Assembly (NCBI RefSeq): GCF_037975245.1
Contig: NC_092572.1
Span: 10,735,769-10,799,768 of the forward strand
Reading direction: 5' to 3'
From: Apostichopus japonicus
Lineage: Eukaryota > Echinodermata > Holothuroidea > Aspidochirotida > Stichopodidae
DNA length: 64,000 bases
Part shown: positions 10,746-22,849 of the stretch, one piece after another
How the letters are laid out: every line of letters starts with the position of its first letter
How positions within the stretch are numbered: the stretch's first letter is position 1
Notes under the pieces: generated by a model
Told to the model about the DNA's origin: nothing
The model's database searches: none
The model's input: the letters and a program-made list of their open reading frames with translations, nothing else
Made by a program: the position numbers and the translations under genes

Positions 10746-13700
10746 TCACAAGTTTCAAGTTGTTGACGTCACAAATTAAACAACGGCTTAATTATGCAGA
10801 CTTGTCCATTCTTTCCAGGGGGGTATTAGATAAATAATTGGTCTATACACGGTGACATGAAATGTGTGCTTTAGTTAAAGCCAGTTAATTGACATAATAA
10901 ATCCCCTTTAGAAAGTCGATGCGACCTCTAATTACGTAAGATATATCCTATAGTGATAGACTTCAGTTGATAAATATTGTGATGGTTTGTTTCTATATAT
11001 ATAATGACGTTCACAAGGTTCATGACCAACTAGCCTAGATATTATAACAAAGAAATCTTATGTAATAAGGCGGTGTCTGTATTTAGTCATATAAATATAT
11101 TATTCATAACAATATTGTTCCCCCCCCCTTTTTTTTAGTAACTATACACCGGCTATGATAAGATATTATCTTACTAAGGTAATTATGTCTAAGCACTAAT
11201 TACTGCAATACCTCCCTTTTTTCCTCTGTTAATGATACGTGCTGCAGAAACCGTACGTTGTAGCCAAAGACTTCACATATTCCCCGGCATCCTCTCCCTC
11301 TCCCCCTCGCTCACGCCCTCACTCTCCCTATACCCTCCTTCCATCCCTCTCCACTCCATCGCCCGCTCCATATACCCTGCCTCTCCCCTCGATTATTTAC
11401 AAACTTATTAAGTTATTCTGGCACAACTCGAACATATAGAAAGGTGGTATTGTATTACCCGAGAGAAGCACCTTTAACCTTGGTGGATCTAGACGCAAGC
11501 TTGATCTGACTGTAAAATAATGGAGGCACGGAACCAATTTTGAATAACTTCGACTCATTTCTCAAATTCTCCTTATTATGAGTGAAGTCACTCGGTTGGC
11601 TAGAAGTCATTATCTCTAAGAATAAAAACCAATTACTTCTGGAATTCAATTTAATTTACTCCCCCTTTTTAATTTAAAGTAAAAAGCATGACTGCGACTT
11701 AAATCGCTTAACATAAATTATCTATTCATGAAACAGCTAATGTTAACACCTAGATTTTAAACTGGGATCCAAGACGGATGACGTAGTTTAATTAGAGCTG
11801 CAATTTGGCGGAGGCGGGGGTGGCTTTTAAGTCAGCTACCGAATACGAGTGACCATGGCGCCCCCACCCCCACCCCCACCCCCATATACAGGAGGAAGGT
11901 TAGTCCGCACTCTACGGAATAAAATATTCATACAAATAACATTACGCTTCACATATCACGTGGCTCACCAACACACCCATCGCTTACCCGCCTCTACCCC
12001 CATCCCGATTGACCGCCTCCACGTAGAAATAAGTGGTTCAGAAAACTCGTGCCCACGGATTCTAGGAGTTACGATATTTTGATGCAACGGATCGCAACTA
12101 CCTAACAAGTAAAATAGCCATATATAGAGATGTACAGAACTTTGTAGTTCTCACATTTATGGCTGTGTATCACGTGCACTTTACAAGAAATAATAGTGGA
12201 TGGACCCAGCACTCTCTCTCTTTCTTGTACCGGGGCCATTGAAATCACTTAGCTACGCCACTGTCGACCTAATATGCAATGCAAGGTGATTGAAAAAAGT
12301 ATTAACCTTAATTAAAAGGAATCAACGAACAATTTGTTACGAAGTGTTGTAATTAACATTTTCTTTTCTCTTTCATTTACCCTTGGTGACTTTTCCAAAA
12401 TAGTCGCTTATTTGGAAACTTCTTTTTGTATAGTTTTTGGGGTTTGTACTGAATTTTTTAAATCTTGTTCAAGATAAGAGTAAACCTTATAACACCAAGA
12501 CACACTTTTCAATATGATTAGGATTTACGTCTAAATATAAATATTTCAATATTATATTTTGAATTATAGATGCACATCTTAACATGACAACCATTCAAAT
12601 TATGATCAACCATGTCCAAACATCTACACAAATTTTTCCCATCCTTACCTATGATGACTTGTTCACACTGCTCAACTTGTCTAGATAATTTTAAGCACTT
12701 TGTATCGATAATTTTAAGCAATTTTGACATCACGATTGTTACCATTTACGCCAAGACTGATAATCACTGAAGAAATTAAACTCAAGCAATCTCTCGTTAT
12801 ATCCAAGAAATGACAGCTTGAAATTTCTAACTTCTCTAACTTTGAGAGACAAGCCAAAATACAAAATACCCCAAGATAATCTCATTCCTCTCGTCTCTTT
12901 GACAAGGATCAGCAAATACTGCATTGGGCGTTCACACCGCTATCACAACAAACGTATTGATTTCTATCGACGAAAGAGCAAACTTTCCTTTCAAAGGGGG
13001 TGAATTAATTCTGCCCAGTCGAATACACACACATACGTCAAGTAGTTTGTTCACGTTAAGCCAACTTTGAACATAACGGTTAAGTTTGCTATAGATCAAC
13101 ACTATAGTTGAAAAGTCCGAGAGAGAGAGAGCAAACGGTAACGGATCTTAAACAAAGTCTGTACCATTCGTAAAGAGGTTATTTAGGTTTTCTTTTCAAA
13201 CGATCATATATTATTTCGAGTGTGTGTCTTTTTGAAGGAGAAACATCGGAACTAGGCAACAGGGGTGGAACACGTTTGGGTGTGAGGAGAGAGTATTTAA
13301 GGATGAAAAAAAGAAATGAAATAAGTTTGAGAAAGTGACTGAAAACGTCTAGGGATAAATTCATTGTTTGAGGGTTTTTTTTCATCATGGCCTCGTAAGG
13401 ATTTAAAGAATGGTAAATCATGTTTGATTGCCATTTATTTATTCTGGTTTTCGCTGACTCAGGCCCAGGTTTAGGCTATGGAACGCCGTCTGTTTACAAT
13501 GTAACGAAAAAATATCGTGTACGTCAGGAAATATATCAGCATTTTGCCTAGGTAACATCAGCACGCGGATATTAAAGTCGAATTGTTATGTTTCAAAAGT
13601 CAGTATGTCAGATATATGTTACAACTCAGTAACAACATTTCAAGCATAAAAGCAACAGTTTTATTCAACCTGGGGGAGGGGAAGGGAAGGGGAGGGGAGG

Positions 13701-16195
13701 GGGAATGCAATATGTGTGACTATAACGCGCGGTGGTATATCGTCGAGTCACACATACGGCATATATCTCTGGCCAGACACCACAAACCTGACAAAGCTCT
13801 AAACTTGATGGGAGTTCAAAATGTCTTTAAAAAATCGTCCTCTTATATCTGGATACGTTCTCTTTTGGGCGCGCGTGTGGGGGGGAGGGGGGGTGGCGTA
13901 GGACAAGAGCCGGGTCATGGCTGATCAATTGAATTGTGAGACGAATGGTGTGTGGTAAATCACCAATTAGATAAAATGTAGTAAGGGTTATATGAGGTAA
14001 ACTTAAGTAGATAACGTTTTGTAGTGAAGCTTGAGAAGCTGACTAATTGGTTTTGTGGTTTGATCAGCAAACTTGTCCGTAGCCTTGATTTCAGTATTTC
14101 TTTTTTTACCTATTTTTTTGGGGGGGGGGGGGTGGTGGTATATGCCGTGGGAGAGGGGCATTAGAGAGAGAAAGGTTACGGTTGGTTGAATTAGTCGTTT
14201 TGGGCGTCTCAGCCATTTAGGGCGGGCTCCATGACCGGTTCGCATATAACTTTTTGTATCTTGATTATCTGTTGTATACCGTTACACTCACATGGAAACC
14301 AGGGTAACTTGCTAATCGCCTCTTCACTTTAAGTTAGTCCTTTAAATAAACATGACGTATCATCATTTTACGTCATGGTTATTATGTAAACAACCCGCCC
14401 ACGGCCGTGTCTTGTGTAGTCTGCCCTAGAAAATGTTTTATTTAAAGTATAAGGGTGGTCTATGATATCTTAATAAAACAGCAAACGTCACAAAATTATA
14501 ACTATGTTTATAGTCGTAATTTTGCCAGAGTGTGTGAATGCAGCTTTCCGGGAGTAGGCAAGTTTCCCCCTACCGGATACTTTTTGAAAGACCTCAAAGT
14601 GCTCATTTGAATGAATTAGGTCATCATATCTTGGTAAATAAAGAATGCCTCTTTTCCATGTTTGTAATACAAAATCTTGTTTAGATATATGCAAAGTGCC
14701 CTTCTAGTAAAAAAAAAAATGTTATGGACAAGTGTCCTATTATCGAAAAATATGGAATGTGGAAAAAACTTCACTAAGTCGACCTCTTTGCAAGTCACTC
14801 GACTTTTGAATTTTAGTGATTCTAGACAGGATTGGTTGCAATCATATGAAGAAGTCATAAGAATTATGATTCTACCCAGTAGGGTAATAAGCGGGGCGGT
14901 CTGCCACGGGTACCAGCCAGGGGGCGCCACGCCACACCCCCAAAAAATATAAGACAAATAAAAATGGAAATAAGAATGAGAATTCCTAAAAATATAATCA
15001 GTTCAAAGCTTTGCCAAAGAGTTTGCATGTAAGCTACCTTACATAAACAAAAAATCTTATAGAGAAAGAGGACACCCCCTTAGACCCCTCCCACAGGACG
15101 GCATCCCCTGTCATGTTATGACAAGGGAAGGATCCGCCGGGGTGTCAGCTATACTTGGTACGCCACTGGTAACTATATTTCAGCCCTAAGAGCTATACTA
15201 TTCATAGGTACTCATACATTTAAACTACTCATACTGATTTATATTACTAACCTCATTATAGTAAGTATTGCGTGAGTCAGTAATCACTTACACAGGCGCT
15301 TAGCCAATGGGGGCGAAAGGGCGACCGCCCACCCCCCCCCCTCCCACCTTGAGTCTATTTTTATGGTATCGCTAGTAATTTCAAAATAGAAAATGCGTAG
15401 ATGCAACTTACAAAGTTTGGGGAGTGTCATTTCCAGCGATCTGGGAGGCATTTTCGACCAAAATGTTCTTGTACGCTTCGCGCCAACTTATGGTGGCGCT
15501 ACGCTTAGATAGTCTGCCTACAGGCTTCGCCCCTACCTTGGCAAAATTCTCGCTAAGCAACTGTACTTACATTAAACCATGCAGCTATCTGTTTATAGCT
15601 CCATGATTAAACTAACTTAGTTGTCATTCTATAAGAATACCATAAGAATGTCTTGTTTGTTGGTCTCTCTCATGCAATGAAGAAACGAAAACACAATCAT
15701 AATGTGATTACGTAACCTGTTCTCACTCCCATCGACTATTTTAATAGCCTAGCTTTGAGTGAGATTCTCACTTGTGGTATGTAGTTTGACAGTATACGAC
15801 TGTGCGTGTGTTCGGATTGAGCTAATCATGTGATTGAAAGATTTCGCTGAAGAACTGCGGACTAATCTGTACAACATCGTTGAACGAACGAGTAAACGTA
15901 TATGATCATCAGTTTTGCCTTCAACGTATATATAATGCTAGAAAGACCGATAACGGTCACCAAAATGCCCCAAATTTCAAAGAAGCACTTTGCCGCCACT
16001 CTTGAAGAGGTAATCCACAATTGTCTATTCTAACAATCCTCAATGTCGGAGAGAGTATATTTGAGTATCAGACCCTAGTCTGGAACAGTAATTTGGAACA
16101 CTTCTAGCAAGATGTTTGGCATTCTAAAATTGTAGGCCAATATTGGTGATATTGATATTATTTTCAAGAGTACGCAGGGAGGCTATCATCATTGG
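10746..16195. other. Intergenic region without a supported gene
   Basis: I find no splice-consistent coding exons on either strand. It contains low-complexity pieces: C-runs near 11121 and 11865, G-runs near 13670 and 14120, and AGAG near 13120. GC-rich transposon debris lies near 14880-14945 and near 15065-15165 (another C-rich module), and a dispersed repeat lies at 15355-15490. Open frames here are under 115 codons and show no recognisable motif. Confidence 0.5.
15355..15490 (+). repeat. Dispersed repeat, partner of 63840-63990
   Basis: It shares long segments, including TTTCCAGCGATCTGGGAGGC and CTTGTACGCTTCGCGCCAA, with the reverse complement of the last 150 bases of the window. This marks an interspersed family of unknown type. 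Confidence 0.75.
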
Positions 16196-16785
16196 TAGGT
16201 AAAGCAAGCTGGGCCCCATGATTTCATTAGAGTTAGGTAGAGCCAGCTGGGCCCCAGGATTGTATTAGGGGTATGTAGAGCCAGCTGAGGGCCCCATGAT
16301 TTAACTAGGGGTAGATAGAGCAAGCTGGGCCCCATGATTTAATTAGGGGTAGATAGAGTCAGCTGGGGCCCCAGGATTTCATTAGAGTTAGGTAGAGCCA
16401 TCTGGGCCCCAGGATTGTATTAGGTGTATGTAGAGCCAGCTGAGGGCCCCATGAATTAACTAGGGGTAGATAGAGCAAGCTGGGCCCCATGATTTCATTA
16501 GAGTTAGGTAGAGCCAGCTGGGGGCCCAAGATTTCATTAGGGGTAGGTAGACAGCTGAGGGCCAAAGGATTTCATAAGGGGTAGGTAGAGCCAGCTGGGG
16601 GCCCAGGATTTCATTATAGGTAGGTAGAGCCAGCTGAGGGCCCCATAATTTAACTAGGGGTAGGTAGAGCCAGCTGGGCCCCATGATTTCATTAGAGTTA
16701 GGTAGAACCAGCTGGGCCCCATGATTATATTAGGGGTAGTTAGAGCCAGCTGAGGGCTCCATGATTTAATTAGGGGTAGTGTCGC
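16196..16785. repeat. About 40-bp minisatellite, left block
   Basis: The unit resembles GGTAGAGCCAGCTGGGGGCC plus CCATGATTTCATTAGGGGTA, with roughly 14 copies and alternating variants (CCCAGG/CCATG, TTTAATTA/TTTCATTA). Minus-strand open frames through it only read the repeat. Confidence 0.95.
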
Positions 16786-17617
16786 GGGTCGATGAAAGTC
16801 GGAGGACGCAAATAACGGATTGAGAACAGGAGTTGCCGAGTTTCAGTGGAGTGAGTTTATTCACCGGAATATACAGGTGTATGATACAGAAAAACAGGAA
16901 AACCCTTAATAGGAAAATAAAAAATGCTTTCCTTGCAAACATCGTGTCGATACACTAACATAATTTAACTTACTCAATAGCACATTTCACAATAACTAAC
17001 ATAAAAAAAAACGTGAACTTACGGGATAATGAACTGGCGTTCGCCCGGTTTTGCCTGGGTAGCTCAGCGGTGATACATTTGAGAGTAGCCTATGGCTGAC
17101 GGGTCGGTTACGAACCTCGGGGACGCAAAGCAGTCCAGTTAATATCAGACTTCTTGGGCACACGAAGTAGCCCAAGTATACAATACAGGTTGGGAGCACA
17201 AAGTATCCCACGTACAACAAGAATTTGACATACGGCACTAACCAATTGCTAGCTTGCAGAGAACCACACCACCCTACTTCCAGACAGCATGCCAACACAA
17301 TAGCCCGCATAACTAAAACATTCCTCAATACCACATGCCATTTGGAGGCAAATATATGCATATACCTCGCATGGACACCGGCCTTGTGCCAAGAAAACCT
17401 TTAGCGTAGAAAATGAATGTAAATTTATCACAGGGTAGCCTTCGCCCAAACACACATATATTAACGTGACCTTAAATATCTTAAACGATACCTGACCTGT
17501 GACACGGTCCCCTTCTTTAGGAAGATGTTTCATCTTCCCTGCAAATTTACAAATTGGGACCACAATGTGTTTCTTTAACGAACTCAAAATGTACAAAGTT
17601 AGGATTGCCAGCGGATG
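16786..17617. mobile_element. About 830-bp insertion interrupting the minisatellite
   Basis: Repeat units stop at 16785 and resume near 17618; the sequence between is unrelated. The left edge begins TGTCGCGGG. No clear inverted ends or target-site duplication are seen, so the type is undetermined; a solo LTR or a fragment are options. A degenerate tRNA-like stretch (GGGTAGCTCAGCGGTGATA, then GGTTACGAACC) lies near 17055-17104. No convincing protein is seen. Confidence 0.55.
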
Positions 17618-18207
17618 GCCAAAGGAGTTCATTAGGGGTAGGTAGAGCCAGCTGATGCGCCCGGGATTTCATTAAAGGTAGGTAAAGCCAGGTAGGGGCC
17701 CCATGATTTAATTAGGGGTAGGTAGAGCCAGCTGGGGGCCCAGGATTTCATTATGGGTAGGTAAAGCCAGGTAGGGGCCCCATGATTTAATTAGGTGTAG
17801 GTAGAGCCAGCTGGTGCGCCCATGATTTCATTAGGGGTAGGTAAAGCCAGCTGGGGGCCCAGGAATTTATAAGGGGTAGGTAGAGCCAGCTGGGGGCCCC
17901 ATGATTTAATTAGGGGTAGGTAGAGCCAGCTGGGGGCCCAGGATTTCATTATGGGTAGGTAAAGCCAGGTAGGGGCCCCATGATTTAATTAGGTGTAGGT
18001 AGAGCCAGCTGGTGCGCCCATGATTTCATTAGGGGTAGGTAAAGCCAGCTGGGGGCCCAGGAATTTATAAGGGGTAGGTAGAGCCAGCTGGGGGCCAAAG
18101 GATTTCATTAGGGGTAGGTAGAGCAAGCTGGGGCCCCTTGATTTTATAAGGGGTAGTTAGAGCCAGCTGAGGACCCCATGATTTAATTAGGGCTAGGTAG
18201 AGCCAGC
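17618..18207. repeat. About 40-bp minisatellite, middle block
   Basis: This continues the same unit, with higher-order duplication of a roughly 170-base block (for example 17740-17890 against 17930-18080). Confidence 0.95.
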
Positions 18208-18648
18208 CAGGGCCGTCTTAAGAGATCACCGGGCCCTGGGCCCGGCAATGGAGCGGGGCCCCTCAATCATGTGAGTTCGAAAAAAAAGTTGCGTGAAAAA
18301 CTGACATCCTTGACAATCGCTCAAGCATAGACATGCCTGCATTTACCACCCCTCCCTATGTCGCGCATAAAGGATAAAACTTTAGCTGAATAACATAGGC
18401 CTACGTGATAAATCTAAAAGCTGAAATACATCATAGGAGAGTAATCTTCCAATATTTAATGTCAAACTCTCAAGTGTTTCACCAACTCTCGTCACAAGTT
18501 GTCAAGTATCGAATTCAATCAGGCATAATGGCCTATTCAATAAGTCTTCCTCCCAGATTAAGACATGGGGTTACTACGATTGCGGGGCCCCTGACATCGC
18601 GGGACACTGGGCCAAGGCCCAGTGGGCCCATGAGTTAAGACGGCCCTG
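18208..18648. mobile_element. hAT-like MITE with perfect 8-bp target-site duplication
   Basis: A 441-base element has terminal inverted repeats CAGGGCCGTCTTAA at both ends. It is flanked by GAGCCAGC at 18200-18207 and 18649-18656, a perfect 8-base duplication inside a minisatellite unit. 8-base duplications and CAGGG-type ends are typical of the hAT superfamily. The interior has no transposase, so it is non-autonomous. Confidence 0.9.
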
Positions 18649-18712
18649 GAGCCAGCTGAGGGCCAAAGGATTTCATTAGGGGTAGGTAGCCAGCTGAGGG
18701 CCAAAGGAGTAG
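18649..18712. repeat. About 40-bp minisatellite, right remnant
   Basis: One and a half units of the same minisatellite, continuing after the inserted hAT-like element. Confidence 0.9.
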
Positions 18713-19085
18713 TAACAGAAAAAACACGTTCTCTCTCTTATAAAGGATATTAAAGAAAAAAAGGTTTGTCTGGTTAATATCTGTTGTGATTAATAGTTAA
18801 AAACAGTGGTAAAATAAACATAACTCTCAGCATTACTAGTTTAAGATATGTATTTAAGAAAAACAAAACAAAAAAACAATCAAATCTAGTCATTGGCCGC
18901 TGATTTTGCATATAGACAAATGTTATGAAAGGCTCGTCTTCCCAGTACGACAATATATTTAATCTGGAGTAGCTCAGTATTAGATACTGGTGCATGACAG
19001 CATAGACATCATTTATATACTACGTACATAAATATAAGTATGAAGTTACGACTATATACTATACGACTATATGAACTAAATAAAA

Positions 19086-19437
19086 GGACCCTGTGTAATT
19101 GATGAAACTAAATAAAATACAATGCATAGTTATCTACATAACCATACATCAGTGCGACACAAGAACGACTAATGAACACAAAACAAGAACAGGGAAATGG
19201 ACCCTGTGTAATTGATGAAACTAAATAAAATACAATGCATAGTTATCTACATAACCATACATCAGTGCGACACAAGAACGACTAATGAACACAAAACAAG
19301 AACAGGGAAATGGACCAAAGGACCCTGTGTAATTGATGAAACTAAATGAAATACAATACATAGTTATCTGCATAACCATACATCAGTGCGACACAAGAAC
19401 GACTAATGAACACAAAACAAGACCAGGGAAATGGACC
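19086..19437. repeat. Three tandem copies of a 113-121-bp unit
   Basis: Units begin GGACCCTGTGTAATTGATGA at 19086, 19199 and 19320. The third has diverged slightly. AT-rich, no coding potential. Confidence 0.95.
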
Positions 19438-19936
19438 GAGGAGAGAGAATATACACAAGGCACAATATTGAATGGAAAGACTAGAGATCTTGACATTGCA
19501 AAGTGTCTTTGTTAGAGTCTATGAAAGATTTCGTTAAGTTTGGAAAGACTGGTGTAAATACTACTGTTGACAGCTTTTATGAAAGCCCAATAAACGAAAG
19601 AAGATGAAATTATATTGCATGATATTGAACCAAATGTTGTGGAGTTTTGTTTTTTCCTTCTCCCAGGCTTAAACTAAATTTGTTTTTACCATTTAAAGAG
19701 TACTAAACTATGAAAATAAAGTGGAATATGTTAAATAAAATCTGATAAACTGCATCAACTGTTTCTTTATCATTAAAGGGTCTGTGAGTAAACTTTCAAG
19801 CACAATATAGTAAAATCAAAAAAAAAATCCTTCTAAAAATCCTTCACAAAAACAAAAATATAAATGACATTAATTTGAAGGACTTTCTAATCTTTTGATG
19901 CTTCCACAATGTTTCGCTTTTGTTCTTTTGGAAAAT

Positions 19937-20268
19937 CAGCTGTAGTCATATGTTTATTCATATATCCTCATTACTAATCAGCTGTAGTAGATATGTATAT
20001 TCATATATCCTCATTACTAATCAGCTGTAGTAGATATGTTTATTCATATATCCTCATTACTAATCAGCTGTAGTAGATATGTTTATTCATATATCCTCAT
20101 TAATAATCAGCTGTAGTAGATATGTTTATTCATATATCCTCATTAATAATCAGCTGTAGTAGATATGTTTATTCATATATCCTCATTAATAATCAGCTGT
20201 AGTAGATATGTATATTCATATATCCTCATTAATAATCAGCTGTAGTAGAAATGTTTATTCATATGCAG
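19937..20268. repeat. 42-43-bp minisatellite, about 7.7 copies
   Basis: The unit is CAGCTGTAGTAGATATGTTT followed by ATTCATATATCCTCATTAAT. Copies differ by single bases. Confidence 0.95.
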
Positions 20269-21243
20269 GTCATTAATAGTCCTAGGAAACAAACCACAAA
20301 GCAGAAAAACAAAATATACAAGTTTTAAAAAGTATACAAAATAAACCCAAAAAATAAAGAAATAAAAAACATTTCACTGTCTAAATAATCAGCCCATATC
20401 TTATTGCATATATATGCAGCCTCAACAAATATTACAATATTATTTAAAACTACAAAAAAAGAACGAAGAAAAAAAATAAAAATTCTGAACTGGTTGACTG
20501 CATCAATACATCTTGTTGCCTAGATATAAATAATCAAATTTGAAAACAGGTGAGAAGTACTTGTTACCATCTAAAGCTTTAAATTATGGAAAGAAATGAC
20601 TTTTTTGAAAGACAATATGTGCCCTGATAATGAACAAAAACATAATTTTGACTGTAAACAATTAAAGTGAAAAAAAATAAAAATATGGATATCTTAGATA
20701 AACATTTTGTGTATGTGTGCTAAAATATGTACACTTCTGAAGCTCTACAATCTTGTCATTTTAACCAAATGGGTGAAAAAGAAAGAAGAAAAAAAAAACT
20801 GCAAAATGTGCTTAAAAATATAAACATTACTTCATAAATTGTGATAATGATTCCAGTCAGCAGATCTTAATGTTATGAAAGAAACAAGGAAAAAACAAGT
20901 CGGCAAAAATACATATGTTTCAATTTGTTTTGATCAGGTAAAAGCTAAGAATCAGAAGAGAAGATTATTATTCCCTGAATAGGTCTTAACTAAAGTATTG
21001 AAATATTTTTCTACTGCTTTTCTTTATATTCAAGTAACAAAGTATATCCTACATTCAAATGAATTTTCATTCTAGTTACAACTGATTGGTATTGAAATCA
21101 AGCTTCTTTTTTTTCTATTCTAAGCAATCAAGGCTAACTTACTCTAGAGTAAGACAGTAATACATAATTTACTTTAGAAGTACTGCTTTTCTTTGCATCG
21201 ATTCTACCTAAACATTCATTTTGTCTTTATAAACTTCTTTGAT
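20269..21243. other. AT-rich intergenic sequence
   Basis: A-rich runs and no recognisable gene, repeat array or RNA. Confidence 0.5.
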
Positions 21244-22115
21244 GGCACTGTTAATCTACACATGCCACCTTCTGTGTGTAAAGGGACTTTTATTCCAAAC
21301 ACATTACCTTTCATGTGTATTGCCTACTTTCAAGGCACTGTTAAACTAGATACGCCACCTTCTGTGTGTAAAGGGACTTTTATTCCAAACACATTACCTA
21401 TCATGTGTATTGCCTACTTTCAAGGCACTGTTAATCTACACATGCCACCTTCTGTGTGTAAAGGGACTTTTATTCCAAACACATTACCTTTCATGTGTAT
21501 TGCCTACTTTCAAGGCACTGTTAAACTAGACACGCCACCTTCTGTGTGTAAAGGGACTTTTATTCCAAACACATTACCTATCATGTGTATTGCCTACTTT
21601 CAAGGCACTGTTAAACTAGACACGACACCTTATGTGTGTAAAAGGACTTTTATTCCAAACACATTACCTATCATGTGTATTGCCTACTTTCAAGGCACTG
21701 TTAAACTAGACACGACACCTTATGTGTGTAAAAGGACTTTTATTCCAAACACATTACCTATCATGTGTATTGCCTACTTTCAAGGCACTGTTATTCTGCA
21801 CACATGCCACCTTCTGTGTGTAAAGGGACTTTTATTCCAAACACATTACCTATCATATGTACTGCCTACTTTCAAGGCACTGTTAAACTACACACGCCAC
21901 CTTATGTGTGTAAAAGGGACTTTTATTCCAAACATATTACCTTTGATGTTACTGCCTACTTTCAAGGCACTATTATTCTGCACACGCCACCTTTTGTGTG
22001 TATTGCCTACTATCAAGGCACCATAACTCTGAACAGCAATGGTGAGTTTTGCTTGCTATGAAGGCACTGGTTTTTCCTCAAACTTTTTATCTTCGGTGTG
22101 CATTGCCTACTTATG
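21244..22115. repeat. 90-bp tandem repeat, about 9 copies, with an AATAAA in most units
   Basis: Units start GGCACTGTTA at 21244, 21334, 21424, 21514, 21604, 21694 and 21784, then diverge to about 22115. Because 90 is divisible by 3, the plus strand is open for 277 codons (21193-22026) with a 30-residue repeat. This is an expected by-product of repeat length and not good evidence for a gene. On the minus strand each well-preserved unit has AATAAA (complement of CTTTTATTCC), lying downstream of the membrane-protein gene. Confidence 0.95.
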
Positions 22116-22473
22116 AAGGCATGGATGGTCACTCTTAAAATTTTGTCCCAGATCAACATTGTGTGTTAAATACTTTATGGTAGGTGTGGTTATTCTGTTA
22201 TATTTAACTTTCAATTTGTATTCAACACTGTATGTATTGAAGGTGCTATTATTCTAAATCCAAATACATTCAGAATGTATTATTAGATAAAAAATATTCT
22301 CTCTAATTTGAAGTTACTGTTATTTTAGACAATTTTCCACCATTCCTTAAAAATGAGACACCCTGGAATAGACAGATGGTACTTTTTTTTCATGCAGTTC
22401 TTATCCATCCTTTCACAGTTTGGGAAAGGTAAGTTACATATATTTGTTACATGTGTTGGTTCAATGTACACAA

Positions 22474-22479
22474 TTTATT
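22474..22479 (-). promoter_or_regulatory. First AATAAA downstream of the membrane-protein gene
   Basis: AATAAA on the minus strand, about 250 bases past the stop at 22731. It is the nearest canonical poly(A) signal. Further signals repeat every 90 bases in the array beyond it. Confidence 0.35.
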
Positions 22480-22730
22480 TAAACCTTCACCTAAATCATG
22501 ATAGCATAGCAGAGACAGTAATATTAAGCAACCTGAAATCTGCGTCAATAATACTGCATATTCCAAGGAAAAATCGCCTCCAAAAATTGATAAACATGAC
22601 AAAGAAAAAAGAGAATTAATAGGGAAAAAAAAACTAACATTTCTGTTTATATGGAAAGTGTATTAATGGTAATGATAAATTGATAATCAATGGTTGGAAA
22701 ATATTTGTGTTACCCTGGCATGTCATGTCC

Positions 22731-22849
22731 TCACTCTTGGACCAAATAGGGAATTTTGACATTACTCTTTTTCAGTACAATGACCATCACGAGCAACCCA
22801 ACGAAAAGGCCGGTGAAGAATGTAGCAAAGGCTACTAAAACTGTTGCTC
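22731..22849 (-). CDS. Membrane glycoprotein exon 12 (membrane segment and stop)
   Basis: Acceptor TCTTTCAG|GAGCAA. Encodes [20 protein letters not shown] and further hydrophobic residues, then [13 protein letters not shown] and stop TGA at 22733-22731. Confidence 0.9.

Noticed and set aside
14616-14957. Overlapping frames of 91 and 113 codons on both strands
   Set aside because: The GC-rich part (GCCACGGGTACCAGCC region) looks like element debris. No protein family recognised and both strands cannot be coding.
17044-17112. Possible tRNA gene
   Set aside because: GGGTAGCTCAGCGGTGA and GGTTACGAACC resemble A and B boxes, but the stems do not pair and the B box is altered. It is noted only within the insertion entry.
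21193-22026. 277-codon plus-strand frame with a 30-residue repeat (GTVNLHMPPSVCKGTFIPNT-like)
   Set aside because: The unit is 90 bases, so any frame without a stop in one unit stays open. Later units carry frame-shifting changes, and no splice sites, signal or domain are visible.
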